Shown here: one piece after another, positions 25,725 to 34,638 of the stretch | How the letters are laid out: each line of letters opens with the position of its first letter | How positions within the stretch are numbered: the first letter of the stretch is position 1 | Source: DATEPR01 sp036273855 | GTDB lineage: Bacteria > Actinomycetota > Actinomycetes > Mycobacteriales > Pseudonocardiaceae | Assembly (NCBI GenBank): GCA_036273855.1 | Contig: DASUGU010000119.1 | Coordinates: 1 to 64,000, forward strand | DNA: 64,000 bases | Direction of reading: 5' to 3' | Position numbers and translations under genes: made by a program | Notes under the pieces: model-generated | What the model saw: only the letters and a program-made list of their open reading frames with translations | Databases searched by the model: none | What the model was told of the DNA's origin: nothing

Positions 25725-27382
25725 TGCTGCGGATCGGCAACATGTCCGGTTTCTACGGCGACCGCTTCGCCGCGATGCGCGAGATGCTCACCGGCGGCGA
25801 ACTCGACGTCCTGACCGGCGACTACCTGGCCGAGCTGACCATGCTCATCCTGGGCCGGCAACGCCTGCGCGACCCGAACGCCGGCTACGCCACGACGTTC
25901 CTGCGCCAGTTGGAGGACTGCCTCGGCCTGGCCGTGGACCGGGGTGTGCGGATCGTGAGCAACGCGGGCGGGCTCAACCCGGCCGGCCTCGCGGACGCCG
26001 TGCGCGCACTCGCCGAACGCCTGGGCGTCCCGGTGCGGGTGGCGCACGTCGAGGGCGACGATCTGCTGCCGCGCGCGGACGAGCTCGGCCTGACCGGTGC
26101 GCTGACCGCGAACGCCTACCTGGGCGGCTGGGGCATCGCCGAGTGCCTGACGGCCGGCGCGGACATCGTCGTGACCGGCCGGGTCACCGACGCCTCGCTG
26201 GTCACCGGCCCGGCAGCGGCCCACTTCGGTTGGGCGCGCACCGACTACGACGCGCTGGCCGGCGCCACCGTGGCCGGTCACGTCATCGAGTGCGGCGCGC
26301 AGGCCACCGGCGGCAACTACAGCTTCTTCGCCGAACTGCCCGACGGCGAGCACATCGGCTTCCCGATCGCGGAACTGCACGACGACGGCACCGCCGTGAT
26401 CACCAAGCACCCCGGCACCGGTGGTGCGGTGACGGTGGAAACCGTGACGGCCCAACTGCTCTACGAGATCGGCGGCCCGCGCTATCTGGGCCCGGACGTC
26501 ACCTCCCGGTTCGACACCATCGAGTTGACCGCTGACGGGCCGGATCGCGTGCGGATCACCGGCGTGCAGGGGGAACCGCCGCCGGACACCGCCAAGGTCT
26601 GCCTCAACACGCTGGCCGGCTTCCGCAACAGCGCCACGTTCGTGCTGTGCGGGCTGGACATCGACGCCAAGGCCGCGCTGGTCCGCCGGCAGGTCGGCGG
26701 TGACGACGTGACCTGGACGCTGGCCCGAACCGACCACACCGACGCGGACACCGAGGAGACGGCCAGCGCGTTTCTGCACGCCACTGTTCGCACGCCAGAT
26801 CCCAAGCGCGCCAAGGCATTCTCCCGCGCCTGCGTGGAACTGGCACTGGCGTCCTATCCCGGGTTCACCCTCACCGCGCCACCTGCCGACGGCACCCCGG
26901 TGGGCGTCTACCGGCCGGAGTACGTGCCGGCCGCGGTCGTGCCACACATCGCCGTACTGCCCGACGGCCGCCGCGTCGACGTCGCACCCCACCCGCCGAC
27001 CGCCACGCCGGCTGATCTGGCCGAGCCAGACGCCGAGCCGGTCACCGGCCCGACCCGGCAGGTCCCCCTGGGCACCGTGCTGGGCGCGCGGTCCGGGGAC
27101 AAGGGCGGTGACGCGAACCTGGGCGTGTGGGCGCGTAGCGACGCCGCCTATCCCTGGTTGGTCGGTTACCTCACCACCGACCGACTGCGCACACTGCTGC
27201 CCGAAGCCAAGGATCTGGACATCGAACGCCATTCGCTGCCCAACCTGCGCGCGGTGAACTTCGTCCTGCACGGCCTGCTCGGCGAGGGCGTCGCCGCGTC
27301 CACCCGGTTCGACCCGCAGGCCAAGGCACTGGGTGAGTGGCTGCGCTCGCGGATCGGCGACGTACCGGAGGTGCTGCTGTGA
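25724..27382 (+). CDS. Acyclic terpene utilisation AtuA-like protein (DUF1446)
   Basis: 552 residues from ATG 25724 (TGATG junction). Diagnostic stretches are GNMSGFYGDRFAAMREM, LDVLTGDYLAELTM, RIVSNAGGLNPAGLADAV and ADIVVTGRVTDASLVTGPA. A smaller C-terminal domain near residue 450 (LGTVLGARSGDKGGDANLGVW) is the AtuA/DUF4387-like part fused on, as in many actinobacterial versions. AtuA is required for citronellol/geraniol breakdown in Pseudomonas, but its reaction is unknown. Here it heads the enzymes of a carboxylase-dehydrogenase operon. The GTGA overlap couples it to the next gene. Confidence 0.85.
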   Translation: MLRIGNMSGFYGDRFAAMREMLTGGELDVLTGDYLAELTMLILGRQRLRDPNAGYATTFLRQLEDCLGLAVDRGVRIVSNAGGLNPAGLADAVRALAERLGVPVRVAHVEGDDLLPRADELGLTGALTANAYLGGWGIAECLTAGADIVVTGRVTDASLVTGPAAAHFGWARTDYDALAGATVAGHVIECGAQATGGNYSFFAELPDGEHIGFPIAELHDDGTAVITKHPGTGGAVTVETVTAQLLYEIGGPRYLGPDVTSRFDTIELTADGPDRVRITGVQGEPPPDTAKVCLNTLAGFRNSATFVLCGLDIDAKAALVRRQVGGDDVTWTLARTDHTDADTEETASAFLHATVRTPDPKRAKAFSRACVELALASYPGFTLTAPPADGTPVGVYRPEYVPAAVVPHIAVLPDGRRVDVAPHPPTATPADLAEPDAEPVTGPTRQVPLGTVLGARSGDKGGDANLGVWARSDAAYPWLVGYLTTDRLRTLLPEAKDLDIERHSLPNLRAVNFVLHGLLGEGVAASTRFDPQAKALGEWLRSRIGDVPEVLL

Positions 27383-28524
27383 GCCCGTTCGACACCCCGG
27401 AGCGGCGCGTGCTGCGGGCCACCGTCCGGCGGTTCGTGGAACGCGAGGTCGTGCCCCACCTGGCCGGCTGGGAGGACGACGGCGAACTGCCCCGCGACCT
27501 GCACCGCACGGCGGCCAAGATCGGGCTGCTCGGTGCCAGCTTCCCGACGGAGGTCGGCGGGGGCGGCGGCGACCTGCTGGACACCGTCGTGGTCACCGAG
27601 GAACTGATCCAGGCGGGCGGCTCGTCCGGGCTGATCGCCGGCCTGATGACGCACGGCATCGCGTTGCCGCACATCGTGGACGCCGGCCAGCCGGACCTGA
27701 TCGACCGGTACGTCCGGCCGACGCTGGCCGGTGAGCTGATCGGCTCGCTCGCGGTCACCGAACCGGGTGGTGGATCCGACGTTGCCTCGCTGACCACCAC
27801 GGCCAGGCGGGCCGGTGACCACTACGTCGTCAATGGCGCCAAGACCTTCATCACGTCCGGCTGGCGCGCCGACTTCGTCACCACGGCGGTCCGCACCGGG
27901 GAGCCGGGGCACAGCGGTGTCAGCCTGCTGGTGGTGCCCCGTGACACGCCCGGGTTCTCCGCGACCCGCAAGCTGGCCAAGATGGGCTGGCACTGCTCGG
28001 ACACCGCTGAACTGTCCTTCGTGGACGCTCGGGTGCCGGCAACCAACCTGGTGGGCACCGAGAACGGCGGCTTCGCCCTGCTGATGCGGCAGTTCCAGGT
28101 GGAGCGGATCGGCCTGGCCGTGCAGGCGTACGCCACCGCGCAACGCTGCCTCGACCTGACACTGGCCTGGGTGCGGCGGCGGGAGACGTTCGGCAGGCCG
28201 CTGATCTCCCGGCAGCTGGTTCGCCACCGGCTGGTCGACATGGCGGGCCGGATCGACGTGGCCCGCACCTATGTCCGGTCCGTCGCCGAGCGGATCGCGG
28301 CAGGCGAGGAGGTGGTGGCCCAGGTGTGCGTCGCGAAGAACTCGGCCGTGGCCGCGTGCGACTTCGTGGTCGACGCGGCCGTCCAGTTGCACGGCGGCAT
28401 GGGTTACATGCGGGAGTCCGAAGTGGAGCGTCACTACCGCGACTCGCGGATTCTCGGCATCGGCGGCGGCACCACGGAGGTGCTGGCCGAACTGGCGGCC
28501 CGACGGTGGGGGTTCACCGCATGA
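27379..28524 (+). CDS. Acyl-CoA dehydrogenase
   Basis: 381 residues from GTG 27379. Standard FAD acyl-CoA dehydrogenase: N-terminal helices, LAVTEPGGGSDVASLTT (FAD/substrate region), GAKTFITSG, ... RETFGRPLISRQLVRHRLVDM, then DAAVQLHGGMGYMRESEVERHYRD near the C-terminus, where the family binds FAD. It would oxidise an acyl-CoA to the enoyl-CoA substrate for the carboxylase encoded next, as in citronellyl-CoA or isovaleryl-CoA pathways. ATGA overlap with the carboxyltransferase gene. Confidence 0.88.
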   Translation: MSPFDTPERRVLRATVRRFVEREVVPHLAGWEDDGELPRDLHRTAAKIGLLGASFPTEVGGGGGDLLDTVVVTEELIQAGGSSGLIAGLMTHGIALPHIVDAGQPDLIDRYVRPTLAGELIGSLAVTEPGGGSDVASLTTTARRAGDHYVVNGAKTFITSGWRADFVTTAVRTGEPGHSGVSLLVVPRDTPGFSATRKLAKMGWHCSDTAELSFVDARVPATNLVGTENGGFALLMRQFQVERIGLAVQAYATAQRCLDLTLAWVRRRETFGRPLISRQLVRHRLVDMAGRIDVARTYVRSVAERIAAGEEVVAQVCVAKNSAVAACDFVVDAAVQLHGGMGYMRESEVERHYRDSRILGIGGGTTEVLAELAARRWGFTA

Positions 28525-30119
28525 CGACACTGCGCAGCACACTCGACCCGACCACCGACGTCTACCGGGACAACCGGTCGGCGATGCTGGACCGGCTCAG
28601 TGACCTGGCCGCCGAGCACGCCAAGGCACTGGCCGGTGGCGGCGAGAAGTACGTCGACCGTCACCACAAGCGCGGCAAACTCCTGGCCAGGGAACGGATC
28701 GAGCTGCTGCTCGACCCGGACAGCGCGTTCCTGGAACTGTCACCATTGGCCGCGTGGGGCACCGAGTTCCCGGTCGGTGCGAGCGTGGTGGTCGGGATCG
28801 GCGTGATCGAGGGCGTCGAGTGCCTCGTCACCGCCAACGACCCGACCGTGCGCGGCGGCGCGAGCAACCCGTGGACGCTGCGCAAGAGCTTCCGGGCCAG
28901 CGAGATCGCCGCCGCCAACCAGTTGCCGCTGGTGCAACTCGTCGAGTCCGGTGGCGCCGACCTGAACTCCCAGGGCGAGATCTTCATCCCGGGCGGCCGG
29001 ACGTTCCGCGACCTGACCCGCAGGTCCGCGCGGCGAATACCCACGATCGCGCTGGTGTTCGGCAACTCCACGGCAGGCGGCGCCTACCTGCCCGGCATGT
29101 CCGACTACTCGGTGCTGGTCCGCGACCGGGCGAAGGTGTTCCTGGCCGGCCCGCCGCTGGTGAAGATGGCCACCGGCGAGGAGTCCGACGACGAGTCGCT
29201 GGGCGGCGCGCACATGCACGCCACCGAGTCCGGCCTGGCCGACTACCTCGCCGAGGACGAACTCGACGCGCTGCGCATCGGCCGCCGAATCGTGGCGAAC
29301 CTCAACTGGCACAAGCAGGGCCCGGCACCGGCTGCCTCGTTCACCGAGCCGAAGCACGACCCGGACGAATTGCTCGGTCTGGTTCCGACCGACCCGAAGA
29401 CGCCGTTCGACCCGCGCGAGGTGATCGCCAGGATCGTGGACGGCTCGGTGTTCGACGAGTTCAAACCGCTGTACGGGAACAGCCTGGTCACCGGGTGGGC
29501 GTCGATCCACGGCTACCGGATCGGCGTGCTGGCCAACGAGCGCGGGGTGCTGTTCAGCGAGGAGTCGCAGAAGGCCACCCAGTTCATCCAGTTGGCCAAC
29601 CAGCGGCACATACCGCTGCTGTTCCTGCAGAACACCACCGGCTACATGGTGGGCCGCGACTACGAGCGGGCCGGCATCATCAAGCACGGCGCCATGATGA
29701 TCAACGCCGTGTCCAACAGCACGGTCCCGCACTTCACGATCGTGATGGGCGCCTCCTACGGCGCCGGCAACTACGGCATGTGCGGTCGTGCCTACGACCC
29801 CCGGTTCCTGTTCAGCTGGCCCAACGCCAAGTCGGCGGTGATGGGCCCGGCGCAGCTGGCCGGCGTGCTGTCGATCGTGGCCCGGCAGGCCGCAGTGGCT
29901 CGCGGCCAGCAGTACGACGAGGAGTTCGACGTCCAGATGCGGAAAACGGTGGAGGAGCAGGTGGAGTCGCAGTCGGCGGCCACGTACCTGTCCGGCCGGA
30001 TCTACGACGACGGCGTGATCGACCCCAGGGACACCCGAACGGTCCTGGGTATCTGCCTGTCCGTGGCGCACACCGCCCCCGTCCACGGCGCCGAGGGCTT
30101 CGGCGTCTTCCGGATGTGA
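28521..30119 (+). CDS. Acyl-CoA carboxylase carboxyltransferase (beta) subunit
   Basis: 532 residues from ATG 28521. Two crotonase-like carboxyltransferase halves: the N half with VVGIGVIEGVECLVTANDPTVRGG and LVQLVESGGADL, the C half with GVLFSEESQKATQFIQLANQR, NTTGYMVG and MGASYGAGNYGMCGRAYDPRF. This subunit moves the carboxyl group from biotin to an acyl- or enoyl-CoA. The order next to AtuA and dehydrogenases suggests a geranyl-CoA or methylcrotonyl-CoA type substrate, not determinable from sequence here. It partners the biotin subunit at 30119. Confidence 0.88.
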   Translation: MTTLRSTLDPTTDVYRDNRSAMLDRLSDLAAEHAKALAGGGEKYVDRHHKRGKLLARERIELLLDPDSAFLELSPLAAWGTEFPVGASVVVGIGVIEGVECLVTANDPTVRGGASNPWTLRKSFRASEIAAANQLPLVQLVESGGADLNSQGEIFIPGGRTFRDLTRRSARRIPTIALVFGNSTAGGAYLPGMSDYSVLVRDRAKVFLAGPPLVKMATGEESDDESLGGAHMHATESGLADYLAEDELDALRIGRRIVANLNWHKQGPAPAASFTEPKHDPDELLGLVPTDPKTPFDPREVIARIVDGSVFDEFKPLYGNSLVTGWASIHGYRIGVLANERGVLFSEESQKATQFIQLANQRHIPLLFLQNTTGYMVGRDYERAGIIKHGAMMINAVSNSTVPHFTIVMGASYGAGNYGMCGRAYDPRFLFSWPNAKSAVMGPAQLAGVLSIVARQAAVARGQQYDEEFDVQMRKTVEEQVESQSAATYLSGRIYDDGVIDPRDTRTVLGICLSVAHTAPVHGAEGFGVFRM

Positions 30120-32071
30120 TGACCGTGATTCAGCGACTGTTCGTGGCCAACCGGGGTGAGATCGCCCGCCGGGTGTTCCGCACGTGCCGGACGCTCGGCA
30201 TCCAGACCGTCGCCGTGTGCTCCGACCCGGACGTCGACGCGCCTTTCGTCGCCGAGGCGGACGTCGCCGTGCGGCTGCCCGGCGCCACGCCCGCCGACAC
30301 GTACCTGCGGGTCGACGCCCTGGTGGCCGCCGCCGTACGGTCCGGCGCGGACGCCGTGCACCCCGGGTACGGCTTCCTGTCCGAGAACGCCGACTTCGCC
30401 CGGGCCGTGCTGGCCGCCGGGCTGACCTGGGTCGGTCCCGACCCGGACGCGATCGAAGCGATGGGCGCCAAGATCGCGGCGAAGAAGCGGATGCACGCGG
30501 CCGGTGTGCCGGTGCTGCCCGAACTCGACCCGTCCACCGCGCGGGACGCCGACCTGCCGTTGCTGGTCAAGGCATCCGCCGGTGGCGGCGGCCGGGGCAT
30601 GCGGATCGTCCGGTCGGTCGGCGACCTGGCCGATGCCGTGGCGCTGGCCAGGCAGGAGGCCGAGTCGGCGTTCGGTGACGGCACGGTGTTCTGTGAACCG
30701 CTGCTGGAGGGCGCCCGGCACATCGAGGTGCAGATCCTGGCCGACCGGCACGGCACTGTGTGGGCGCTGGGCGAGCGGGAGTGCTCGATCCAGCGGCGGC
30801 ACCAGAAGATCGTGGAGGAGACGCCCAGCCCAGCGGTGGATTCCGAGCTGAGGGCACAATTGTGCGCTGCCGGCGTCGCCGCCGTGCGGGCCATCGACTA
30901 CGTCGGTGCCGGCACGGTGGAATTCCTGCTCGGTGCGGACGGCCGGTTCCACTTCCTGGAGGTCAACACCCGCCTGCAGGTGGAGCACCCGGTCACCGAG
31001 TGCGTGTTCGGATTGGACCTGGTGGCCTGGCAGTTGGCCGTCGCCGAGGGCGCCCGGCTGCCCGCCGAACCGCCCGCACCGCGCGGCCACGCCATCGAGG
31101 TGCGCCTCTACGCCGAGGACCCGGCGGCCGACTGGCGGCCGCAGTCCGGGACCGTGGCACGGTTCGCGGTGCCGGGCGTGGACGCGGAGTTCGCCGTGCC
31201 GGCCGGGTTCGGGCTGCGGCTGGACAGCGGGATCGCCGACGGTGTCGAGGTGGGTACGTTCTACGACCCGATGCTGGCCAAGGTGATCGCCTACGGCCCG
31301 GACCGGTCGGCCGCGGCCCGCAGACTGGCGGCAGCGCTGGCCGGCACCCGGTTGCACGGCCTGGTGACCAACCGCGACCTGCTGGTGAACGTGTTGCGGC
31401 ATCAGGACTTTTTCGACGGTGCCACCGACACCGGCTTCCTGGACCGGATCGGCGTGACCACGCTGGTCGCCCGCACGCCCGACGTGGTGCCGGTGTCCGC
31501 GCTGGCCGCCGCGCTGGCGTCGGCTGCCGCTCGCCGGGCCGGTGCGCCGGTGCAGCGCGGGGTGCCCAGCGGGTGGCGCAACCTGCCGTCCCAGCCGCAG
31601 CGGGTCAGCTACCTGGCCGGTGACGAACAGGTCGACGTCGAGTACCGGCTCACCGCCGACGGGCTGGTCAGCCCGCTGGACGTGACACTGGTCGCGCAGG
31701 CGGCGGACGTCGTGGTGCTGGACGTGGCCGGCCTGCGGCACCGGTTCGCCGTGGCGGGGTATCCGGGTCGGGTCGAGGTGGACTCCGCGCTCGGCTCGGT
31801 GGCGCTCACCCCGGTGCCGCGCTTCGCCGACCCGGCCGACCGGGTGGTCGAGGGCGCCACCGTGGCGCCGATGCCGGGCATGGTGGCGACGCTGGCCGTG
31901 CGGGTCGGCGACCAGGTGCCGGCAGGCGCTGAGTTGCTGGTGCTGGAGGCCATGAAGATGCGCCACCGGGTGGTGGCCGCGACCGGCGGCGTGGTGGCCG
32001 AACTGCGTGTGACGGAAGGACAACAGGTGGACGCGGGCGCCGTGCTCGCCGTGATCGAGGAGGAGCAGTGA
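30119..32071 (+). CDS. Biotin carboxylase/biotin carrier (alpha) subunit
   Basis: 650 residues from ATG 30119 (TGATG junction). Biotin carboxylase domain: LFVANRGEIARRVFRTCR, HPGYGFLSENADFA, ATP-grasp glycine loop KASAGGGGRGMRI, EVNTRLQVEHPVTE. A linker domain follows, then a C-terminal biotinyl domain with LEAMKMRH, biotin on Lys at about residue 613. It makes carboxybiotin from bicarbonate and ATP for the carboxyltransferase upstream. Overlaps the next gene by 4 bases (GTGA). Confidence 0.9.
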   Translation: MTVIQRLFVANRGEIARRVFRTCRTLGIQTVAVCSDPDVDAPFVAEADVAVRLPGATPADTYLRVDALVAAAVRSGADAVHPGYGFLSENADFARAVLAAGLTWVGPDPDAIEAMGAKIAAKKRMHAAGVPVLPELDPSTARDADLPLLVKASAGGGGRGMRIVRSVGDLADAVALARQEAESAFGDGTVFCEPLLEGARHIEVQILADRHGTVWALGERECSIQRRHQKIVEETPSPAVDSELRAQLCAAGVAAVRAIDYVGAGTVEFLLGADGRFHFLEVNTRLQVEHPVTECVFGLDLVAWQLAVAEGARLPAEPPAPRGHAIEVRLYAEDPAADWRPQSGTVARFAVPGVDAEFAVPAGFGLRLDSGIADGVEVGTFYDPMLAKVIAYGPDRSAAARRLAAALAGTRLHGLVTNRDLLVNVLRHQDFFDGATDTGFLDRIGVTTLVARTPDVVPVSALAAALASAAARRAGAPVQRGVPSGWRNLPSQPQRVSYLAGDEQVDVEYRLTADGLVSPLDVTLVAQAADVVVLDVAGLRHRFAVAGYPGRVEVDSALGSVALTPVPRFADPADRVVEGATVAPMPGMVATLAVRVGDQVPAGAELLVLEAMKMRHRVVAATGGVVAELRVTEGQQVDAGAVLAVIEEEQ

Positions 32072-33231
32072 CCACAGCGTTCAGCGAGTCCGAGGAGCGG
32101 CAGGCGTTGCGGGCTGCCGTGCGGGACCTGGCCGGCCGGTTCGGCCGTGAGTACTTCGTGGCCAAGGCACGCAGCGGCCAGAAGACGTCCGAACTGTGGA
32201 CCGAGGCCGGCAAGCTCGGCTATCTCGGCGTGAACGTCGCGGCCGAGTTCGGCGGCGGTGGCGGCGGCATCGGCGACCTGGCTGCGGTGTGCGAGGAGTT
32301 CGCGGCCGCCGGCATGCCGCTGCTGATGATGGTGGTGTCACCGGCCATCTGCGCCACGGTGATCGGCCGGTTCGGCACCGACGAGCAGAAGCAGCGGTGG
32401 CTGCCCGGTCTCGCCGACGGCACCACCAAGATGGCGTTCTCCATCACCGAGCCGGATGCCGGTTCCAACTCGCACCGGCTCGCCACGTCGATCCGGCGCG
32501 ACGGCGACGACTGGATCCTGTCCGGCGGCAAGTACTACATCTCCGGCGTCGACGAGTCCGACGCCGTGCTGGTGGTCGCCAGGCACGTGGACGCGTCCGG
32601 CCAGCGCCTGCTGCCGTCCCTGATGATCGTGCCGACCGACGCGCCCGGCTTCACCTACCAGCCGATCGAGATGGACATCGTCTCGCCGGAACGCCAGTTC
32701 ACGCTGTTCTTCGACGACGTCCGCCTACCCGCCGACGCGCTGGTCGGGTCGACCGACGCCGGCCTGGCCCAACTGTTCGCGGGTCTCAACCCGGAACGCA
32801 TCATGGCCGCGTCGCTGTCCACCGGCATGGCCCGGTTCGCCCTGGACAAGGCGGCCGACTACGTCCGCACCCGCGAGGTGTGGGGCGCGCCGATCGGTTC
32901 CCACCAGGGCATCGCGCATCCGCTCGCGCAGTGCGCGATCCAGTTGGAGATGGCCCGGTTGATGACCCAGAAGGCGGCGGCGCTGTACGACGCGGGGCTG
33001 GACCGCGAGGCGGGGGAGTCGGCCAACATGGCCAAACTGGCGGCGGCCGACGTCGCGGTCGCCTCGGTCGACCAGGCCATCCAGTGCCACGGCGGCAACG
33101 GCCTGTCCGCCGAATACGGCCTCGCCGCGCTGCTGGGCGCCTCCCGCGCCGGCCGCATCGCCCCGGTCAGCCGCGAGATGATCCTCAACTACGTGGCCCA
33201 ACACACCCTGAAGCTCCCCAAGTCCTACTGA
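32068..33231 (+). CDS. Second acyl-CoA dehydrogenase of the operon
   Basis: 387 residues from GTG 32068. Acyl-CoA dehydrogenase fold with MAFSITEPDAGSNSHRLAT, GGKYYISG, TREVWGAPIGSHQGIAHPLAQ and CHGGNGLSAEYGLAALL. It differs from the first dehydrogenase through most of its length, so it is a separate specificity, not a recent duplicate. Likely an earlier or later oxidation of the same carbon skeleton. It closes the operon. An enoyl-CoA hydratase and lyase, needed to finish such a pathway, are not in the window. Confidence 0.85.
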   Translation: MTTAFSESEERQALRAAVRDLAGRFGREYFVAKARSGQKTSELWTEAGKLGYLGVNVAAEFGGGGGGIGDLAAVCEEFAAAGMPLLMMVVSPAICATVIGRFGTDEQKQRWLPGLADGTTKMAFSITEPDAGSNSHRLATSIRRDGDDWILSGGKYYISGVDESDAVLVVARHVDASGQRLLPSLMIVPTDAPGFTYQPIEMDIVSPERQFTLFFDDVRLPADALVGSTDAGLAQLFAGLNPERIMAASLSTGMARFALDKAADYVRTREVWGAPIGSHQGIAHPLAQCAIQLEMARLMTQKAAALYDAGLDREAGESANMAKLAAADVAVASVDQAIQCHGGNGLSAEYGLAALLGASRAGRIAPVSREMILNYVAQHTLKLPKSY

Positions 33232-33294
33232 GCGCGATACCGGCAGTGAGACTGCGGATGCGACTGTCGGTCGGTGCGGGCACGATCCACGGGC

Positions 33295-33921
33295 ATGAAC
33301 ACACCACCCGTTGTCTCCGCTGAGGACTGGCAGGCGGCTCGGGACGAGCTCCTCGTGGCCGAGAAGGAGCTGACCCACGCCCAGGACGCGCTCGCCGCCC
33401 GCCGGCGCAGGCTGTCCATGGTCAAGTTCAGGAACGACTACACATTCGACACGCCGACCGGCCCGCGCACCCTGCTCGACCTGTTCGAGGGCCAACCCCA
33501 ACTGGCCGTCTACCAGTTCATGGACAACGGTCCCGACGAGTACTGCCCCGGCTGCACCTTCTTCACCGACAACATCCCCGAGTTCGCCCAGCGGGAACTG
33601 GCCGACCGCGGCGTCAGCTGGGCGACGATCTCCAACATGCCGCTGGCGCAGATCGAGGCGTACCAGAAAGCTAGGGGCTGGACGGTTCCGTTCATCTCCT
33701 CGCGGAACACCACGTTCGCGGCCGACTGCGGTGCGGACTACTTCATGCTCAGCCTGTTCCTGCGCGGCGGCGACGACGTCTACCGCACCTACAACACGAC
33801 GTCACGTGGCGTCGACGGGCTGCTGTTCATCCACGGCATCCTCGACCTGGCCCCCTACGGCCGGCAGCAGGACTGGGAGGACTCGCCGGCCGGCTGGCCG
33901 CAGCACCCGACGTACGGCTGA
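33295..33921 (+). CDS. DUF899 thioredoxin-like protein
   Basis: 208 residues from ATG 33295. Typical DUF899 features: ARDELLVAEKELTHAQDALAARRR, LLDLFEGQPQLAVYQFM, PGCTFFTDN (single Cys pair region), FISSRNTTFAADCG, DVYRTYNTTSRGVD. The family has a thioredoxin-like fold of unknown reaction, often annotated as a dithiol-disulfide isomerase. Separate transcription from the upstream operon is likely, given a 63-base gap. Confidence 0.85.
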   Translation: MNTPPVVSAEDWQAARDELLVAEKELTHAQDALAARRRRLSMVKFRNDYTFDTPTGPRTLLDLFEGQPQLAVYQFMDNGPDEYCPGCTFFTDNIPEFAQRELADRGVSWATISNMPLAQIEAYQKARGWTVPFISSRNTTFAADCGADYFMLSLFLRGGDDVYRTYNTTSRGVDGLLFIHGILDLAPYGRQQDWEDSPAGWPQHPTYG

Positions 33922-33924
33922 CGA

Positions 33925-34551
33925 TCAGAACGCGCTGATCGTCAGCACCGCCCGCTCCCGCCGGGACAGCGCCCGCAGCACCGCCACCGGCCCGTGGTGC
34001 ACGGCGGCGACACGCACCAGCGTGGTCAGCACCAGGTCGGCCGCCGGGGGTGGGAGTTCCGGCGTCTCGATGTCCAGGCTCACCGCCAGGTCGTCCATGT
34101 GCACGGCCAGTTCCACCAGCCTGGTGAGCAGCCAGTCGCCGTAGGGGAGCACCCGGTCGCGGAAGCAGACCAGCCGGTCCAGCGGCACGGTGGGCACCGT
34201 GGCGTGCAGCGCGGCGAGTGTCGCGTCGACGCGGCCGATCAGGTCGGCCTGGTCGGCGCCGGCCTGTTGCTGGCTGACCTCGCGGATGCGCTGCTGGAGC
34301 GGGGCGTCCAGTGGCGGGCCGGGTTTGGTCCGCGAGTAGTAGACGACGGCGTCCACCGGCGCCGTCCCGTCCGGCAGTGGCGTGTCCAGCACGCTCAGGC
34401 CGTGGAACACGGCGATGGCCAGGTGGCCGGCCAGGCCGCTGATCCGGTACTCCGGCAGCGCGCTGGGTTCGGTCCAGTGGTGGCCCACCGCGGGGTTGCG
34501 CAGCAGCTCGGCCGCCAGTTCCGCACCGGCCAGGTAACCGTCCACGACCAT
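33925..34551 (-). CDS. DinB-like (maleylpyruvate isomerase N-terminal type) protein
   Basis: 208 residues from ATG 34551. Helical-bundle protein of the mycothiol-dependent metalloenzyme superfamily: RISGLAGHLAIAVFHGLSVLD near the N-terminus and LTRLVELAVHMDDLAVSL with the conserved His-x-Asp-Asp near residue 150. Substrate unknown. It converges with the DUF899 gene (3-base gap) and diverges from aspS, sharing its promoter region. Confidence 0.65.
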   Translation of the reverse strand: MVVDGYLAGAELAAELLRNPAVGHHWTEPSALPEYRISGLAGHLAIAVFHGLSVLDTPLPDGTAPVDAVVYYSRTKPGPPLDAPLQQRIREVSQQQAGADQADLIGRVDATLAALHATVPTVPLDRLVCFRDRVLPYGDWLLTRLVELAVHMDDLAVSLDIETPELPPPAADLVLTTLVRVAAVHHGPVAVLRALSRRERAVLTISAF

Positions 34552-34638
34552 GCGGTGAGGTTATATGCAGTGGCGGCCCCAGCAGGGGCATTGGTTAGCC
34601 TGATCAGGACATCCGCCACACCAGGAAAGGCATTCCCC

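Noticed and set aside
24305..27271. A 988-codon minus-strand frame opposite the TetR/AtuA genes
   Set aside because: High-GC antisense shadow: low-complexity Gly/Arg/His composition and no ribosome site, while the + strand genes have clear families.
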